From assembly GCF_047219225.1 (NCBI RefSeq), contig NZ_CP178208.1, positions 124,001-188,000 on the forward strand: a DNA stretch of 64,000 nt, read 5' to 3'. The position numbers and the translations under genes are program-made. Shown piece after piece: positions 1 to 8,935 of the stretch; the first letter of the stretch is position 1; every line of letters starts with the position of its first letter. Origin of the DNA: IMCC45349 sp047219225 (lineage in GTDB: Bacteria; Bacteroidota; Bacteroidia; Flavobacteriales; Flavobacteriaceae). Below the pieces are notes generated by a model. It did no database searches and had not been told where the DNA came from. It was given only the letters and a program-made list of their open reading frames with translations.

Positions 1-1033
1 CAATTAAAAGCGCTTTATTATCACCTGTTTCTATAAAACAGTTGGCATGACCATCAAATTCCTCTTTCAATGGTTTTTCATCAATAAATAAAAGTATGTT
101 ATCTGTTAATGTTTCTGCTTGAAAATGTGCTACAGAGCCTGCTTTAGATGCAGGAAGATTAGTTGCATCTCCAATTACAAAAATATTTTCGTGAGCTTTA
201 GATTGTAATGTGTTTTTGTGTGTTGGTATAAAATTAAGATCATCGCCTAATCCAGAACGCTCAATAACATCATCTCCCATATTTGTAGGTACTGTAACCA
301 GCAAATCATAATCCACTTCTACATCAGCATAATCTACAATCTTATTATTTTTATAATCTACCTGTTCAATATTAAAATCTGTAACTTCTTTAATTCCTTT
401 TTCTTCTAACAAATAGTGAAGTGTTTCTGTAGCTTTAGGCTTAGTAAAAGCACCACCTAATGGTGTTACATAAGTAATATCTACTTTGTCACGCATACCC
501 TTTTTCTTAAAGTAAGAATCTGCTAAAAATGCAAACTCTAATGGTGCTACTGGACATTTAATTGGCATCTCTGTTATATGCACTACAAGCTTGCCTCCAT
601 CCCACTCTCTTAATTTATTGCGAAGCGCTAAAGCACCTTCGTAAGTATAAAAATCAAAAATACTTTTATGCCATTCTTGACTATGCATACCTTCAATTTC
701 ATCTGGGGCAATTTTAGAGCCTGTAGCTACAATAAGTATATCATACTTTAAAACATCATCTTCTAATTCAACCTTATTAGAATCAGGATAAATACGCTCA
801 ATTTTCTTCTGAATATATTTAACACCTTTTGGAATAAACTTTTTCCCTTCTTTCTTTACTTGTGCTTCTGTATAAGTATCGAAAGGAAGAAATAAAAACC
901 CTGGTTGATAATAATGTGTTTTATATTGATCTACAATACTGATAGACCATTCATTTTGAGGAAGTTTTGACACTAAATGATTCGCCATCATTGTACCTGC
1001 TGTTCCTGCTCCTAATATTACTATATTTTTCAT
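1..1033 (-). CDS. sulfide:quinone oxidoreductase-like FAD flavoprotein (3' end outside the window)
   Basis: The frame is open from an ATG at 1033 to the left edge (344 codons), so the C-terminus is missing. The N-terminus has a dinucleotide-binding motif (IVILGAGTAGT), followed by YQPGF, typical of sulfide:quinone oxidoreductases. A Cys lies in KCPVAPLE near residue 160, a second FAD motif (IFVIGDATNLP) is near residue 300, and a second Cys sits in GHANCFIETG near the edge. The family oxidises sulfide at the membrane surface and passes electrons to quinone. Related NADH dehydrogenase-like flavoproteins are the alternative, but the Cys placement favours SQR. A CRP/FNR-like palindrome lies 100 bases upstream. 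Confidence 0.82.
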   Translation of the reverse strand, partial: MKNIVILGAGTAGTMMANHLVSKLPQNEWSISIVDQYKTHYYQPGFLFLPFDTYTEAQVKKEGKKFIPKGVKYIQKKIERIYPDSNKVELEDDVLKYDILIVATGSKIAPDEIEGMHSQEWHKSIFDFYTYEGALALRNKLREWDGGKLVVHITEMPIKCPVAPLEFAFLADSYFKKKGMRDKVDITYVTPLGGAFTKPKATETLHYLLEEKGIKEVTDFNIEQVDYKNNKIVDYADVEVDYDLLVTVPTNMGDDVIERSGLGDDLNFIPTHKNTLQSKAHENIFVIGDATNLPASKAGSVAHFQAETLTDNILLFIDEKPLKEEFDGHANCFIETGDNKALLI

Positions 1034-1132
1034 TTTATTGACACAATTCACATTTAGTTCTATGAATTTTGTACAACAAACTTAAGAAGTATCAAGAGGA
1101 AAAATTATGACTAAAATCATGAAAACCCCTTA

Positions 1133-1148
1133 TGTAACCTAAGTTACA
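1133..1148. promoter_or_regulatory. CRP/FNR-type palindrome between SQR and Usp genes
   Basis: TGTAAC-CTAA-GTTACA has perfect 6-base arms around a 4-base spacer, the geometry of CRP/FNR-superfamily operators. It lies 100 bases upstream of the SQR-like gene and 7 bases past the stop codon of the universal stress gene. The position suits control of the SQR gene. The regulator is not encoded in the window. Confidence 0.4.
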
Positions 1149-1154
1149 GAGAGT

Positions 1155-2000
1155 TTAAGAACTAGTATCTTCCATAACTAAAAACGGAACATCAATCTTA
1201 AAGCCAAAAATCTCAACATTGTGCCTAGAAAATAATCTTTCTAAAAAAGAATGCTTTTTACTTGTCATGGCTAGCATGTTGATTTGATTATTATAGATAT
1301 AATCTTGAACAACTTTAAAGATATCGTCTTGATTTAACTCTACAAATTCATGAGAAATAGTTGTAAACAATTCATCTAAATAAGCTCTAACATTTTCTTT
1401 TTCCTGAGATAGCGTTTCAGCATTTTTAACATGAAGAATATCAAGCTTAGAGTTAAACTGTTTTACAAAACCTAAAAGAATAGCTAAATCATCTTCATTA
1501 TAATGAGATAAATAATCTGTTGTAAACGCTAGCTTTTGCATACCATTAAACTCACAACCATTTGGTATAGCAAGAACTGGTACACCACATCTTTGCATAA
1601 CTCTAACAGTATTACTGCCAAAAATAACACGTTCTGCTCCTGTAGCTCCTTTAGTTCCCATGATGATTAAATCAATGTCCTTTAACTCGCACATTTGGTT
1701 AATGGCATCAATAAAATTGTCGTAATCTACAGTAGAGTGAAAAGTATGCTTATCATTATTATAATGTGATTCAACTGTATTAATTACATTATTAATTGAT
1801 TTTTTAGCAGTATCAATTAACGTTTGATATATTGTTGTAGATGAAGACATAGTCATCAAATCATCAGATACAAACGAAGATGCTTTTTGTATGTTTAAAA
1901 AGTAAAATTCGCATTCAACGTCCTTTAACAATTGCATAGCATAGTTAATAGCGCTTAACGAATTTTTAGAAAAATCGGTAGGTAATAATATCTTTTTCAT
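1155..2000 (-). CDS. universal stress protein, tandem UspA domains
   Basis: Two UspA folds in tandem (about residues 1-145 and 150-281). The first begins MKKILLPTDFS and carries the ATP-binding signature G-x2-G-x9-G-S (GTKG...GSN) near residue 115. The second has no such signature and is probably degenerate. Proteins of this type are soluble cytoplasmic stress proteins with a structural or nucleotide-binding role. It lies downstream of nothing obvious on its strand and is divergent from the DUF3108 gene. The length of 281 residues is normal for two-domain members of Bacteroidota. Confidence 0.9.
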   Translation of the reverse strand: MKKILLPTDFSKNSLSAINYAMQLLKDVECEFYFLNIQKASSFVSDDLMTMSSSTTIYQTLIDTAKKSINNVINTVESHYNNDKHTFHSTVDYDNFIDAINQMCELKDIDLIIMGTKGATGAERVIFGSNTVRVMQRCGVPVLAIPNGCEFNGMQKLAFTTDYLSHYNEDDLAILLGFVKQFNSKLDILHVKNAETLSQEKENVRAYLDELFTTISHEFVELNQDDIFKVVQDYIYNNQINMLAMTSKKHSFLERLFSRHNVEIFGFKIDVPFLVMEDTSS

Positions 2001-2187
2001 CTACTTATGTTTTACAGAAAATAAAATTAATGCAGTATTGTTACACAAACAATGATAATTGTCAGTTGAAAACCTTTAACTATCAATAATTTAAATTACA
2101 TGAAAATTAGCTTTCTTTACTAAAGCATTGTATTTTCGGCATAATAAATGCTTATAAATACGTTATTAACTATAATAATTAGAGTAG

Positions 2188-2973
2188 ATGAAACATATAT
2201 TACTTTTATTTTCAACGCTTATAATCTCTAGTGTTTATGCACAAAACAAAACCATTACTGCTGGAGAAAAACTTACATTTACTGCTTCGTATAACATGTC
2301 TGGTTTACTTACCGATTTAGCTCAAGTAACGATGGAAACTAGTGAAGTAAAAACATCTAAAGCAACACTTTTAAGATTAAAATGTAAAGCCAGAACTTAT
2401 AGTAAATGGGACCATTTTTTTAAAATTGATGACTTATACGAAAGCTACGTAAACCCAAATACCCTTAAACCATATTTATACCAAAGAGATATTGATGAAG
2501 GTGGTCATTATAAGTTTGAAAAGTATAACTTTAGTTATAAAACCAATACAGTTAAAACCTTAAGACGTCAAAAAAGCAAAAATTTTAAATCTGGTTTTTG
2601 GGATAGAAACGAATCAATTAAATTAAATCCTGGAGCTAGAGATTTAGTAACCACACTATATCATATACGTAACCTTGACATTGACAAAGCCAGTATTGGT
2701 AGTAGTGATACTTTTACTGTTTTATTTGACGCTCAAGAAACAAAAGTAAAAATGACACTTTTAGGTAAAGAAACTATTAATACCAAAATAGGAAAAAAGG
2801 AATGCTATAAAATAGCCATTACTATTAGTAATAGTGATGTCCTAAAAGGAAATAACGATAACATAATATGGTTAACAGCCGATGCCAATAAAATTCCTGT
2901 GTATGCTAAATTCAAAATAGCAGTTGGTAGTGGCGAACTAAGAATACAAAGTGCAACTGGACTAAAACATTAA
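2188..2973 (+). CDS. DUF3108 family exported protein
   Basis: A 261-residue protein with a clear signal peptide (MKHILLLFSTLIISSVYAQ). The body (ITAGEKLTFTASYNMSG..., LYESYVNP near residue 85, and a conserved ending IWLTADANKIPVYAKFKI) matches DUF3108, a beta-rich periplasmic or surface fold of unknown function. Seven bases separate it from a small membrane protein gene with which it is probably co-transcribed. The family assignment is good; no biochemical role can be given. Confidence 0.8.
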   Translation: MKHILLLFSTLIISSVYAQNKTITAGEKLTFTASYNMSGLLTDLAQVTMETSEVKTSKATLLRLKCKARTYSKWDHFFKIDDLYESYVNPNTLKPYLYQRDIDEGGHYKFEKYNFSYKTNTVKTLRRQKSKNFKSGFWDRNESIKLNPGARDLVTTLYHIRNLDIDKASIGSSDTFTVLFDAQETKVKMTLLGKETINTKIGKKECYKIAITISNSDVLKGNNDNIIWLTADANKIPVYAKFKIAVGSGELRIQSATGLKH

Positions 2974-2980
2974 TACAACT

Positions 2981-3301
2981 ATGAGATTACTTATTACAAT
3001 TATTGCAATTATTGCGGCCATACTTGGACTTGCTCTATCTATTTTACCTTTTGGTACAATTGCTATCATTCCTATAGCTACATCCTTTATTTTTGGATTT
3101 ATAGCTTTTAAAATGGCTCAAAAAGAAGGTAAAAACACCAAGCTTGTAAAAGCTATTTTTTTAGTAACCATAGTTGCTTTAATATTAAATATCTACAATT
3201 CGTTAAAACCAAACGAGATAACTATTGACGAAGAATCTATTGAAAAAGAAAAAATTTCTGACGAAGAAATGAAAGAATTAGATGCAATTGAGATAGAATA
3301 G
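2981..3301 (+). CDS. small two-helix membrane protein
   Basis: A 106-residue protein with two hydrophobic segments (about residues 3-45 and 58-72) and an acidic cytoplasmic-type tail rich in Glu and Asp (EEMKELDAIEIE). It starts 7 bases after the DUF3108 gene, suggesting one transcript. I recognise no catalytic motif. Small proteins of this shape are common beside DUF3108 genes in flavobacteria and remain uncharacterised. Confidence 0.75.
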   Translation: MRLLITIIAIIAAILGLALSILPFGTIAIIPIATSFIFGFIAFKMAQKEGKNTKLVKAIFLVTIVALILNIYNSLKPNEITIDEESIEKEKISDEEMKELDAIEIE

Positions 3302-3314
3302 TCTTTTTTCCTTT

Positions 3315-3322
3315 TATATTTG
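3315..3322 (+). promoter_or_regulatory. flavobacterial -7 element (TATATTTG)
   Basis: TATATTTG matches the Bacteroidota -7 consensus TAnnTTTG and ends 24 bases before the ATG of the first M28 peptidase gene. A TTG lies 24 bases further upstream, slightly beyond the usual spacing, so the -33 element is uncertain. Confidence 0.45.
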
Positions 3323-3345
3323 TTTGATATTTAACAAACTAATCC

Positions 3346-4380
3346 ATGAAAGCCCTTATATATGCAACAGCGTTCTCGCTTATAGGTTCGTGCGCAACCT
3401 TAAGCCATAAAGAGAAAATTGAAGCTATAACCAATAACATCACTATTCAAGATTCTACTCAAGTAATCACTTACGCTAACTCAATTACAGCTAATGAGTT
3501 AAAAAACCATATGTTCGTTTTTGCTTCAGCAGAGTTTAATGGAAGGCGTGTTGGTACAATTGGGCAAAAAAAAGCAGTTAATTATCTTAAAAACTATTAT
3601 ATAAGCGAATCAATTAAATCACCTTTTGGTAAAAGTGATTATTTTCAAGAAATACCTTCTTCTTATTTTAATAATAAGTATAAAGATACCGAAAATGTGT
3701 TGGCATATATTAAAGGTACAACTAAATCAGACGAATTAATTATAATATCTGCACATCATGACCACGAAGGTATTGATGAGCAAGGAAATATTTATTATGG
3801 AGCAGACGATGATGGCTCTGGAACAGTTGCCCTTTTAGAAATGGCTCAAGCCTTTAAAAAAGCAAAAATCGATGGTTATGGCCCAAAAAGAAGCATTTTA
3901 TTTCTTCATACAACAGCAGAAGAAATTGGTCTAGAAGGTTCGAAGTTTTATGTCGAAAATCCAGTTTTTCCATTAGAAAATACAGTTGCAAATCTTAATA
4001 TTGATATGATTGGTAGAATTGATGAGTACCATAACGAAGACCAAGCATATTTGTATTTAATTGGTGCAGACAGATTAAGTACAGAACTTCACTACATTTC
4101 AGAAGCTGTTAATAAAAGTTTTTTTAATCTAGAGTTAAATTACAAATACAATGAAGAAAATGAGAACAACCGCTACTACTACAGGTCAGACCATTACAAC
4201 TTCGCAAAAGAAAACATACCAGTAATATTTTACTTTAATGGTGAGCATGATGATTATCATGAAGTTAGTGACACTCCAGATAAAATTAACTACCAACTAC
4301 TAGAAAAACGCACGCGCTTAATATTTGCTACTGCGTGGCAACTTGCAAATCAAGATAAAAGAATAGTTGTAGATAAATAA
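3346..4380 (+). CDS. M28 family zinc aminopeptidase lipoprotein, lacking a PA domain
   Basis: 344 residues with a lipoprotein-type N-terminus (SLIGSC). The five M28 zinc ligands are visible: His in SAHHDHEG, Asp in GADDDGSG, Glu in TTAEEIG, Asp in NIDMIG and His in RSDHYNF, with Glu-Glu as the general base. It should be a cell-envelope aminopeptidase trimming peptides. It is a close paralogue of the next gene but lacks the whole protease-associated (PA) domain: FQEIPSSYF runs almost directly into ENVLAYIKG, where the neighbour has about 190 extra residues. All catalytic residues remain. Confidence 0.9.
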   Translation: MKALIYATAFSLIGSCATLSHKEKIEAITNNITIQDSTQVITYANSITANELKNHMFVFASAEFNGRRVGTIGQKKAVNYLKNYYISESIKSPFGKSDYFQEIPSSYFNNKYKDTENVLAYIKGTTKSDELIIISAHHDHEGIDEQGNIYYGADDDGSGTVALLEMAQAFKKAKIDGYGPKRSILFLHTTAEEIGLEGSKFYVENPVFPLENTVANLNIDMIGRIDEYHNEDQAYLYLIGADRLSTELHYISEAVNKSFFNLELNYKYNEENENNRYYYRSDHYNFAKENIPVIFYFNGEHDDYHEVSDTPDKINYQLLEKRTRLIFATAWQLANQDKRIVVDK

Positions 4381-4479
4381 CAACTGCTTGTTAAAAAGTG
4401 TTAAAGCAATAGATAACAACTACCCAACCCAAGTATTTTTTCGTATTATCGCACAACTTTATATTTATAATTTTAGATA

Positions 4480-6030
4480 ATGAAAAAACACTTATTACTA
4501 TTTGCTAGTCTTTTGGCTATTTTTTCTTGTAAAAAAGAAGCACAAACAGAAGACATTATTGGCTATGCTGAAACAATTTCGGCTGACGAATTAAAAGAAA
4601 TGCTTTACGTATATGCTTCTGATGAATTTGAAGGAAGAGAAACAGGACAACCTGGACAAAAAAAGGCGGTAGACTATCTTAAAAATCAATATGAATCACT
4701 TCAAGTGCCTTCTGCTATAACTGAAGGTGATTATTTTCAAGAAGTACCACTTCAAATTATTAAGACTCCTAAAGTAGAAATGACTATTGGAGAGCAATCT
4801 TTTAATTACTTTGAAGATTTCATTACGTTAACTTCACCAGAAACAAGCAATTTTGACGCTAGCGAAATTGTATATGTTGGTTACGGAATTGACCATGAAA
4901 AACATAACGATTACAAAGACCTAGATGTAAAAGACAAAATAGTAGTGGTAATAGCTGGAGAACCTAAAGATAATGCTGGAAACTACATTATTAGTGGTTC
5001 TAAAGAAATATCTAAATGGTCAAACGGAAGACAATCTTTACGCTCAAAAAGAGAAGCAGCTGAGAAAAACGGTGCAAAAGCAATGTTTTTATTAGACGAT
5101 AACTTATTTAAAAGATATGCTGCCTATTACAAAAAAGTAGAAGAAAAAGGAGGAAGCAACAGGTTATCATTATTAGCTAAAGAAAAAACTATCTATGGAT
5201 TTTTGATTAGTGAAAAACTTGGAAATGCTTTAATTGAAAACATTAGCGATAAAAAAGATAATGGTGTTGTTGCTAAAAACATTGATGTAAAGTACGAAAG
5301 TGTTACTGTACCAATGTCTTCAGAAAATGTAGTATCTATTATTAAAGGAAGTGAAAAACCAGATGAATACGTAATTATTTCAGCTCACTTAGACCACAAT
5401 GGTATTCATGATGGTGAAGTATTTAATGGTGCTGATGATGATGGTTCAGGAACAGTGGCTATGCTTGAAATTGCAGAAGCTTTTAAAGAAGCTGAAAAAA
5501 ATGGTCATGGCCCAAAACGTTCAATCGTATTTTTACATGTTACTGGAGAAGAAAAAGGATTATTAGGTTCTAAATATTATACAGATTACAACCCAATTGT
5601 ACCATTAGAAAACACAGTAGCTAATTTAAATATAGATATGATTGGTCGTGTGGATCCAAAAAGAAAAGATGGTGATAGAAATTATGTTTATTTAATTGGA
5701 AGTGACAAACTAAGTACAGAACTTCATAACTTATCGGAAGAAGTAAATCAAAAATACACTAATATTGAGTTAGACTATACTTATAACGATGAAGACGATC
5801 CAAATCGTTATTACTATCGTTCTGACCATTATAACTTTGCTAAAAATAACATTCCAGTAATTTTTTACTTTAATGGTACTCATGACGATTATCATAAAGC
5901 TACTGATACTGCTGACAAAATTGAATACGATTTGTTAGAAAACCGTACACGTTTAGTATTCCATACTGCTTGGGAAGTAGCTAATCGTGAAAAAGCTCCT
6001 GAGGTTGATAAAGCACCTGCTAAACCTTAA
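4480..6030 (+). CDS. M28 family zinc aminopeptidase lipoprotein with PA domain
   Basis: 516 residues, lipoprotein signal ending FSC at about residue 17. Order of parts: an N-terminal strand (DELKEMLYVYASDEFEGRETG), a PA-type insertion (about residues 100-280) and the M28 catalytic core with ligands in SAHLDHNG, GADDDGSG, TGEEKG, NIDMIG and RSDHYNF. The family removes N-terminal residues from extracellular peptides; the PA domain usually gates substrates. The gene lies 99 bases after its shorter paralogue and ends before a strong terminator. Confidence 0.92.
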   Translation: MKKHLLLFASLLAIFSCKKEAQTEDIIGYAETISADELKEMLYVYASDEFEGRETGQPGQKKAVDYLKNQYESLQVPSAITEGDYFQEVPLQIIKTPKVEMTIGEQSFNYFEDFITLTSPETSNFDASEIVYVGYGIDHEKHNDYKDLDVKDKIVVVIAGEPKDNAGNYIISGSKEISKWSNGRQSLRSKREAAEKNGAKAMFLLDDNLFKRYAAYYKKVEEKGGSNRLSLLAKEKTIYGFLISEKLGNALIENISDKKDNGVVAKNIDVKYESVTVPMSSENVVSIIKGSEKPDEYVIISAHLDHNGIHDGEVFNGADDDGSGTVAMLEIAEAFKEAEKNGHGPKRSIVFLHVTGEEKGLLGSKYYTDYNPIVPLENTVANLNIDMIGRVDPKRKDGDRNYVYLIGSDKLSTELHNLSEEVNQKYTNIELDYTYNDEDDPNRYYYRSDHYNFAKNNIPVIFYFNGTHDDYHKATDTADKIEYDLLENRTRLVFHTAWEVANREKAPEVDKAPAKP

Positions 6031-6050
6031 TTAGCAATTACAATAAAACT

Positions 6051-6087
6051 AAAAAGCCTTTCGAAACTAAACGAAAGGCTTTTTTTA
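6051..6087 (+). terminator. intrinsic terminator after the M28 pair
   Basis: A 13-base perfect stem (AAAAAGCCTTTCG against CGAAAGGCTTTTT) around an 8-base loop, followed by a T run, 21 bases after the peptidase stop codon. Confidence 0.9.
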
Positions 6088-6110
6088 TTTAAAGTATTAT
6101 TAGCAATAAC

Positions 6111-6140
6111 AAAAAAAGCTTCTCTAAAAAGAGAAGCTTT
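6111..6140 (-). terminator. intrinsic terminator of tRNA-His
   Basis: Read on the minus strand, AAAGCTTCTC-TTTTTA-GAGAAGCTTT followed by T residues, 10 bases beyond the 3' end of the tRNA. Confidence 0.85.
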
Positions 6141-6149
6141 GTCTTTTTG

Positions 6150-6224
6150 GGTGGAAGATCGGTCTCGAACCGACGACCTCCTGAACCACAATCAGGCGCT
6201 CTAACCAACTGAGCTACAACCACC
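6150..6224 (-). tRNA. tRNA-His (GTG)
   Basis: A full cloverleaf can be drawn on the minus strand: extra 5' G (position -1) opposite C73, as in all tRNA-His; D arm GCTC..GAGC; anticodon stem CCTGA/TCAGG with loop TTGTGGT giving GTG; T arm GTCGG-TTCGAGA-CCGAT. CCA is not encoded, as usual in Bacteroidota. The acceptor stem pairs GTGGTTG with CTTCCAC, leaving tandem U:U oppositions at 5:68 and 6:67. It has its own promoter and terminator. Confidence 0.95.
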
Positions 6225-6252
6225 ATTTAAATACATTTCTGTAATGCGTGTG

Positions 6253-6282
6253 CAAATGTAAAATATTTCGTTTTTACTACAA
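6253..6282 (-). promoter_or_regulatory. promoter of tRNA-His (TTG-N19-TACATTTG)
   Basis: On the minus strand a TTG (6282-6280), 19 bases of spacer and TACATTTG (6260-6253) match the flavobacterial -33/-7 consensus. The -7 element ends 28 bases before the tRNA, in the gap after bshB1. Confidence 0.8.
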
Positions 6283-6296
6283 AGACTTTTTTATTT

Positions 6297-7019
6297 TTAT
6301 TTTAAATCAAATAGCGAATTTACTGCAGGATAGCGTTCTACGGTAAACCCTTCTCCATGCTCTACTCCTATTAACCTTCCTAAGTCTCTTGCTCTATATT
6401 CAACACTATCAGTAAAGTTTTTACTAGAAATGGGTGTTTGAGGCGCATCACTCTTTGGGTCGTAAAACTGTGTTTTATAAGCCATTACAGCCTCCATCTT
6501 CTTATCTACATAACCTGAAACATCTACCACAACGTCTGGTTCAATATGCTTCCACTGTATATAATGGTACACAAATTTAGGTCGCCAAGGTTCCTGCCAA
6601 CCATCTTCATCCTCAATTTTTGTATCTATTTTTATTAATCCGCTTAAAAAACAAGCATCACTTACTAATTTACTCCCTTTTCCATGATCTATATGTCTAT
6701 CATCAATAGCATTACATAAAACTATTTCTGGCTTATACTTTCTAATCATTTTAATAAGCTCTATTTGATGATTTTTATCGTTAGTAAAAAATCCATCAGC
6801 AAATTCCATATTATCTCTTACAGCTACTCCTAATATGTTTGCTGCATCTGCAGATTCTTTATCTCTTGTTTCAGCAGTACCACGAGTTCCTAATTCACCA
6901 CGAGTTAAATCAATAATTCCAACTTTTTTCCCTTTAGTAACTTCTTTATATATAGTCGCACCACAACCTAACTCTACGTCGTCTGGATGTGCACCTATTG
7001 CTAAAATGTCTAATTTCAT
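6297..7019 (-). CDS. bshB1: bacillithiol biosynthesis deacetylase BshB1
   Basis: 240 residues, the normal length. The zinc site of the PIG-L/LmbE fold is visible as GAHPDDVELGCGA near residue 8 and RHIDHGKGS near residue 108; LTRGELGTRGT and ARDLG near the C-terminus are typical of BshB1. The enzyme removes the acetyl group from GlcNAc-malate, the second step of bacillithiol synthesis, so the cell probably uses bacillithiol as its low-molecular-weight thiol. The other bsh genes are not in the window. It lies upstream of tRNA-His on the same strand but that tRNA has its own promoter. Confidence 0.93.
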   Translation of the reverse strand: MKLDILAIGAHPDDVELGCGATIYKEVTKGKKVGIIDLTRGELGTRGTAETRDKESADAANILGVAVRDNMEFADGFFTNDKNHQIELIKMIRKYKPEIVLCNAIDDRHIDHGKGSKLVSDACFLSGLIKIDTKIEDEDGWQEPWRPKFVYHYIQWKHIEPDVVVDVSGYVDKKMEAVMAYKTQFYDPKSDAPQTPISSKNFTDSVEYRARDLGRLIGVEHGEGFTVERYPAVNSLFDLK

Positions 7020-7169
7020 GTTTTTGATTTGCTTTTATAACGCTTAAAAGTATAAAAAAAGAACTATACATTTTAAACTTTTTAATACGAATACGTTTTC
7101 GTTTTAATATTCATTAATAAAAACTCAAAAATTTTGAAAACTCTTGAAAAGCACTGTGTTTTAAGGAAA

Positions 7170-7185
7170 TATGACTTATGTCATA
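7170..7185. promoter_or_regulatory. CRP/FNR-type palindrome upstream of pckA
   Basis: TATGAC-TTAT-GTCATA, perfect 6-base arms with a 4-base spacer, 102 bases before the pckA start in a 268-base divergent gap. The TGAC-N4-GTCA core resembles CRP/FNR-superfamily sites. Control of gluconeogenic pckA by such a regulator would be sensible but is inferred. Nothing else in this gap is clear. Confidence 0.4.
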
Positions 7186-7287
7186 AATATTTGAGAGCTT
7201 CATGCGTAACTTTATTTATGAAATAAAAAAGGATTATACACCTTAATTTCTTAACAAAGTTTAATAGAAATCTAAAAACTAATAAAA

Positions 7288-8916
7288 ATGGAAAGTTTAA
7301 CAATGATACCTCAAAATGCAAGTTTAGAAAAGTACGGAATTAAAGATGCCAAGGTACTGTGGAATTTATCACCTGAAGAACTACAAAAACATACTGTAGA
7401 AAAAGGAATGGGTAAAGAAACTAACAATGGTACTTTAGCTATTAATACTGGTAAATTTACTGGTAGATCACCTCAAGACCGTTTTTTAGTTAAAGATGAT
7501 TATACAGCAGATAAAGTTTGGTGGGGAAAAGTAAATAAACCTATTTCACCTGAGAATTTTGATAGATTACAAAACAATATAATAGAATACCTTTCTGGAA
7601 AAGAATTGTATGCTAGAGACGGTTATGTATGTGCCGATCCTAAATATAAAATGAACGTTAGAACCATTACTGAATATCCTTGGTCTAACATGTTTATTTA
7701 CAATATGTTTCTTCGTCCTGATGCTTCAGAATTAGAAAATTTTGAAGAAGAATGGTTAGTATTATGTGCACCAGGATATGAATGTCCAGATTCTGAGGCT
7801 TATGGTATTCGTCAAGGGAATTTCTCTATACTAAACTTTACTAAAAAGGTAGCTTTAGTAGGAGGCTCTGCTTACACAGGAGAAATGAAAAAAGGTATTT
7901 TCTCTGCTTTAAACATGATTTTACCAACTGATAAGAATGTATTACCAATGCACTGTTCTGCAAATGTTGGTGAAGATGGCGATACAGCTATTTTCTTTGG
8001 ATTATCTGGAACAGGAAAAACAACCTTATCTGCAGACCCTAAACGTAAGTTAATTGGTGATGATGAACATGGTTGGACTGCTGAAAACACTATTTTTAAT
8101 TTTGAAGGTGGTTGTTATGCAAAAGTGATTGACTTAACTGAAGAGAAGGAACCAGACATTTTTAGAGCTATCAAGCCTGGAGCTATTTTAGAGAATGTTA
8201 TTTTTAAAGACAATGGTGAGGTTGATTATATGGATAGTACTATTACACAAAATACACGTGTAAGTTACCCTATATATCATATTGATAATATTCAACAACC
8301 ATCTTATGCATCTAATCCAAAAAATATTTTCTTTTTAACCTGTGATGCATTTGGTGTATTACCTCCAGTCTCTAAGTTAACTCCTGGTCAAGCTGCGTAT
8401 CATTTTATTTCTGGTTATACAGCAAAAGTAGCAGGAACAGAAGCAGGAATTACAGAACCTGTACCATCATTCTCTGCATGTTTTGGTGCACCATTTATGC
8501 CTTTACATCCAACAAAATATGCTGAAATGTTAAGTAAAAAAATGACTGAAGCTGGCGTTAATGTATGGTTATTAAATACAGGTTGGTCTGGTGGACCTTA
8601 CGGAGTTGGTTCTCGTATCAAGCTTAAATATACTAGAGCTATGATTACTGCAATCCTTGAAGATAAATTAAATGATGTTGATTACGAACAACATCCAATA
8701 TTTGGACTATGGATGCCTAAGTATTGTCCTAACGTTCCAACAGAAATGTTAGATCCAATGAATACTTGGTTACAAAAAGGTGGATACATAAGTAAAGCAA
8801 TCAATCTTGCGCATTCTTTCCACTTAAACTTCGAGAAATTTGCTAGTCAAGCATCTCAAGAGATAATGGATGGTGGGCCATTAATTGATGAACACCACCA
8901 AATGGAGCATATGTAA
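7288..8916 (+). CDS. pckA: phosphoenolpyruvate carboxykinase (ATP)
   Basis: 542 residues, full length for the ATP-dependent enzyme. It converts oxaloacetate and ATP to phosphoenolpyruvate, ADP and CO2, the entry step of gluconeogenesis in the cytoplasm. Motifs: GRSPQDRFLV near residue 56 (oxaloacetate binding), the kinase P-loop GLSGTGKTTL near residue 240, and the metal-binding stretch GDDEHGW near 260. The ATG at 7288 gives the expected N-terminus. It is a single-gene unit ended by a strong terminator. Confidence 0.97.
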   Translation: MESLTMIPQNASLEKYGIKDAKVLWNLSPEELQKHTVEKGMGKETNNGTLAINTGKFTGRSPQDRFLVKDDYTADKVWWGKVNKPISPENFDRLQNNIIEYLSGKELYARDGYVCADPKYKMNVRTITEYPWSNMFIYNMFLRPDASELENFEEEWLVLCAPGYECPDSEAYGIRQGNFSILNFTKKVALVGGSAYTGEMKKGIFSALNMILPTDKNVLPMHCSANVGEDGDTAIFFGLSGTGKTTLSADPKRKLIGDDEHGWTAENTIFNFEGGCYAKVIDLTEEKEPDIFRAIKPGAILENVIFKDNGEVDYMDSTITQNTRVSYPIYHIDNIQQPSYASNPKNIFFLTCDAFGVLPPVSKLTPGQAAYHFISGYTAKVAGTEAGITEPVPSFSACFGAPFMPLHPTKYAEMLSKKMTEAGVNVWLLNTGWSGGPYGVGSRIKLKYTRAMITAILEDKLNDVDYEQHPIFGLWMPKYCPNVPTEMLDPMNTWLQKGGYISKAINLAHSFHLNFEKFASQASQEIMDGGPLIDEHHQMEHM

Positions 8917-8935
8917 TCCTAAATTGATTAGTTGA

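Noticed and set aside
6835..7047. An open frame on the plus strand over bshB1.
   Set aside because: It lies antisense inside a well-conserved gene and has no family; such shadows are common on the opposite strand of AT-rich genes.
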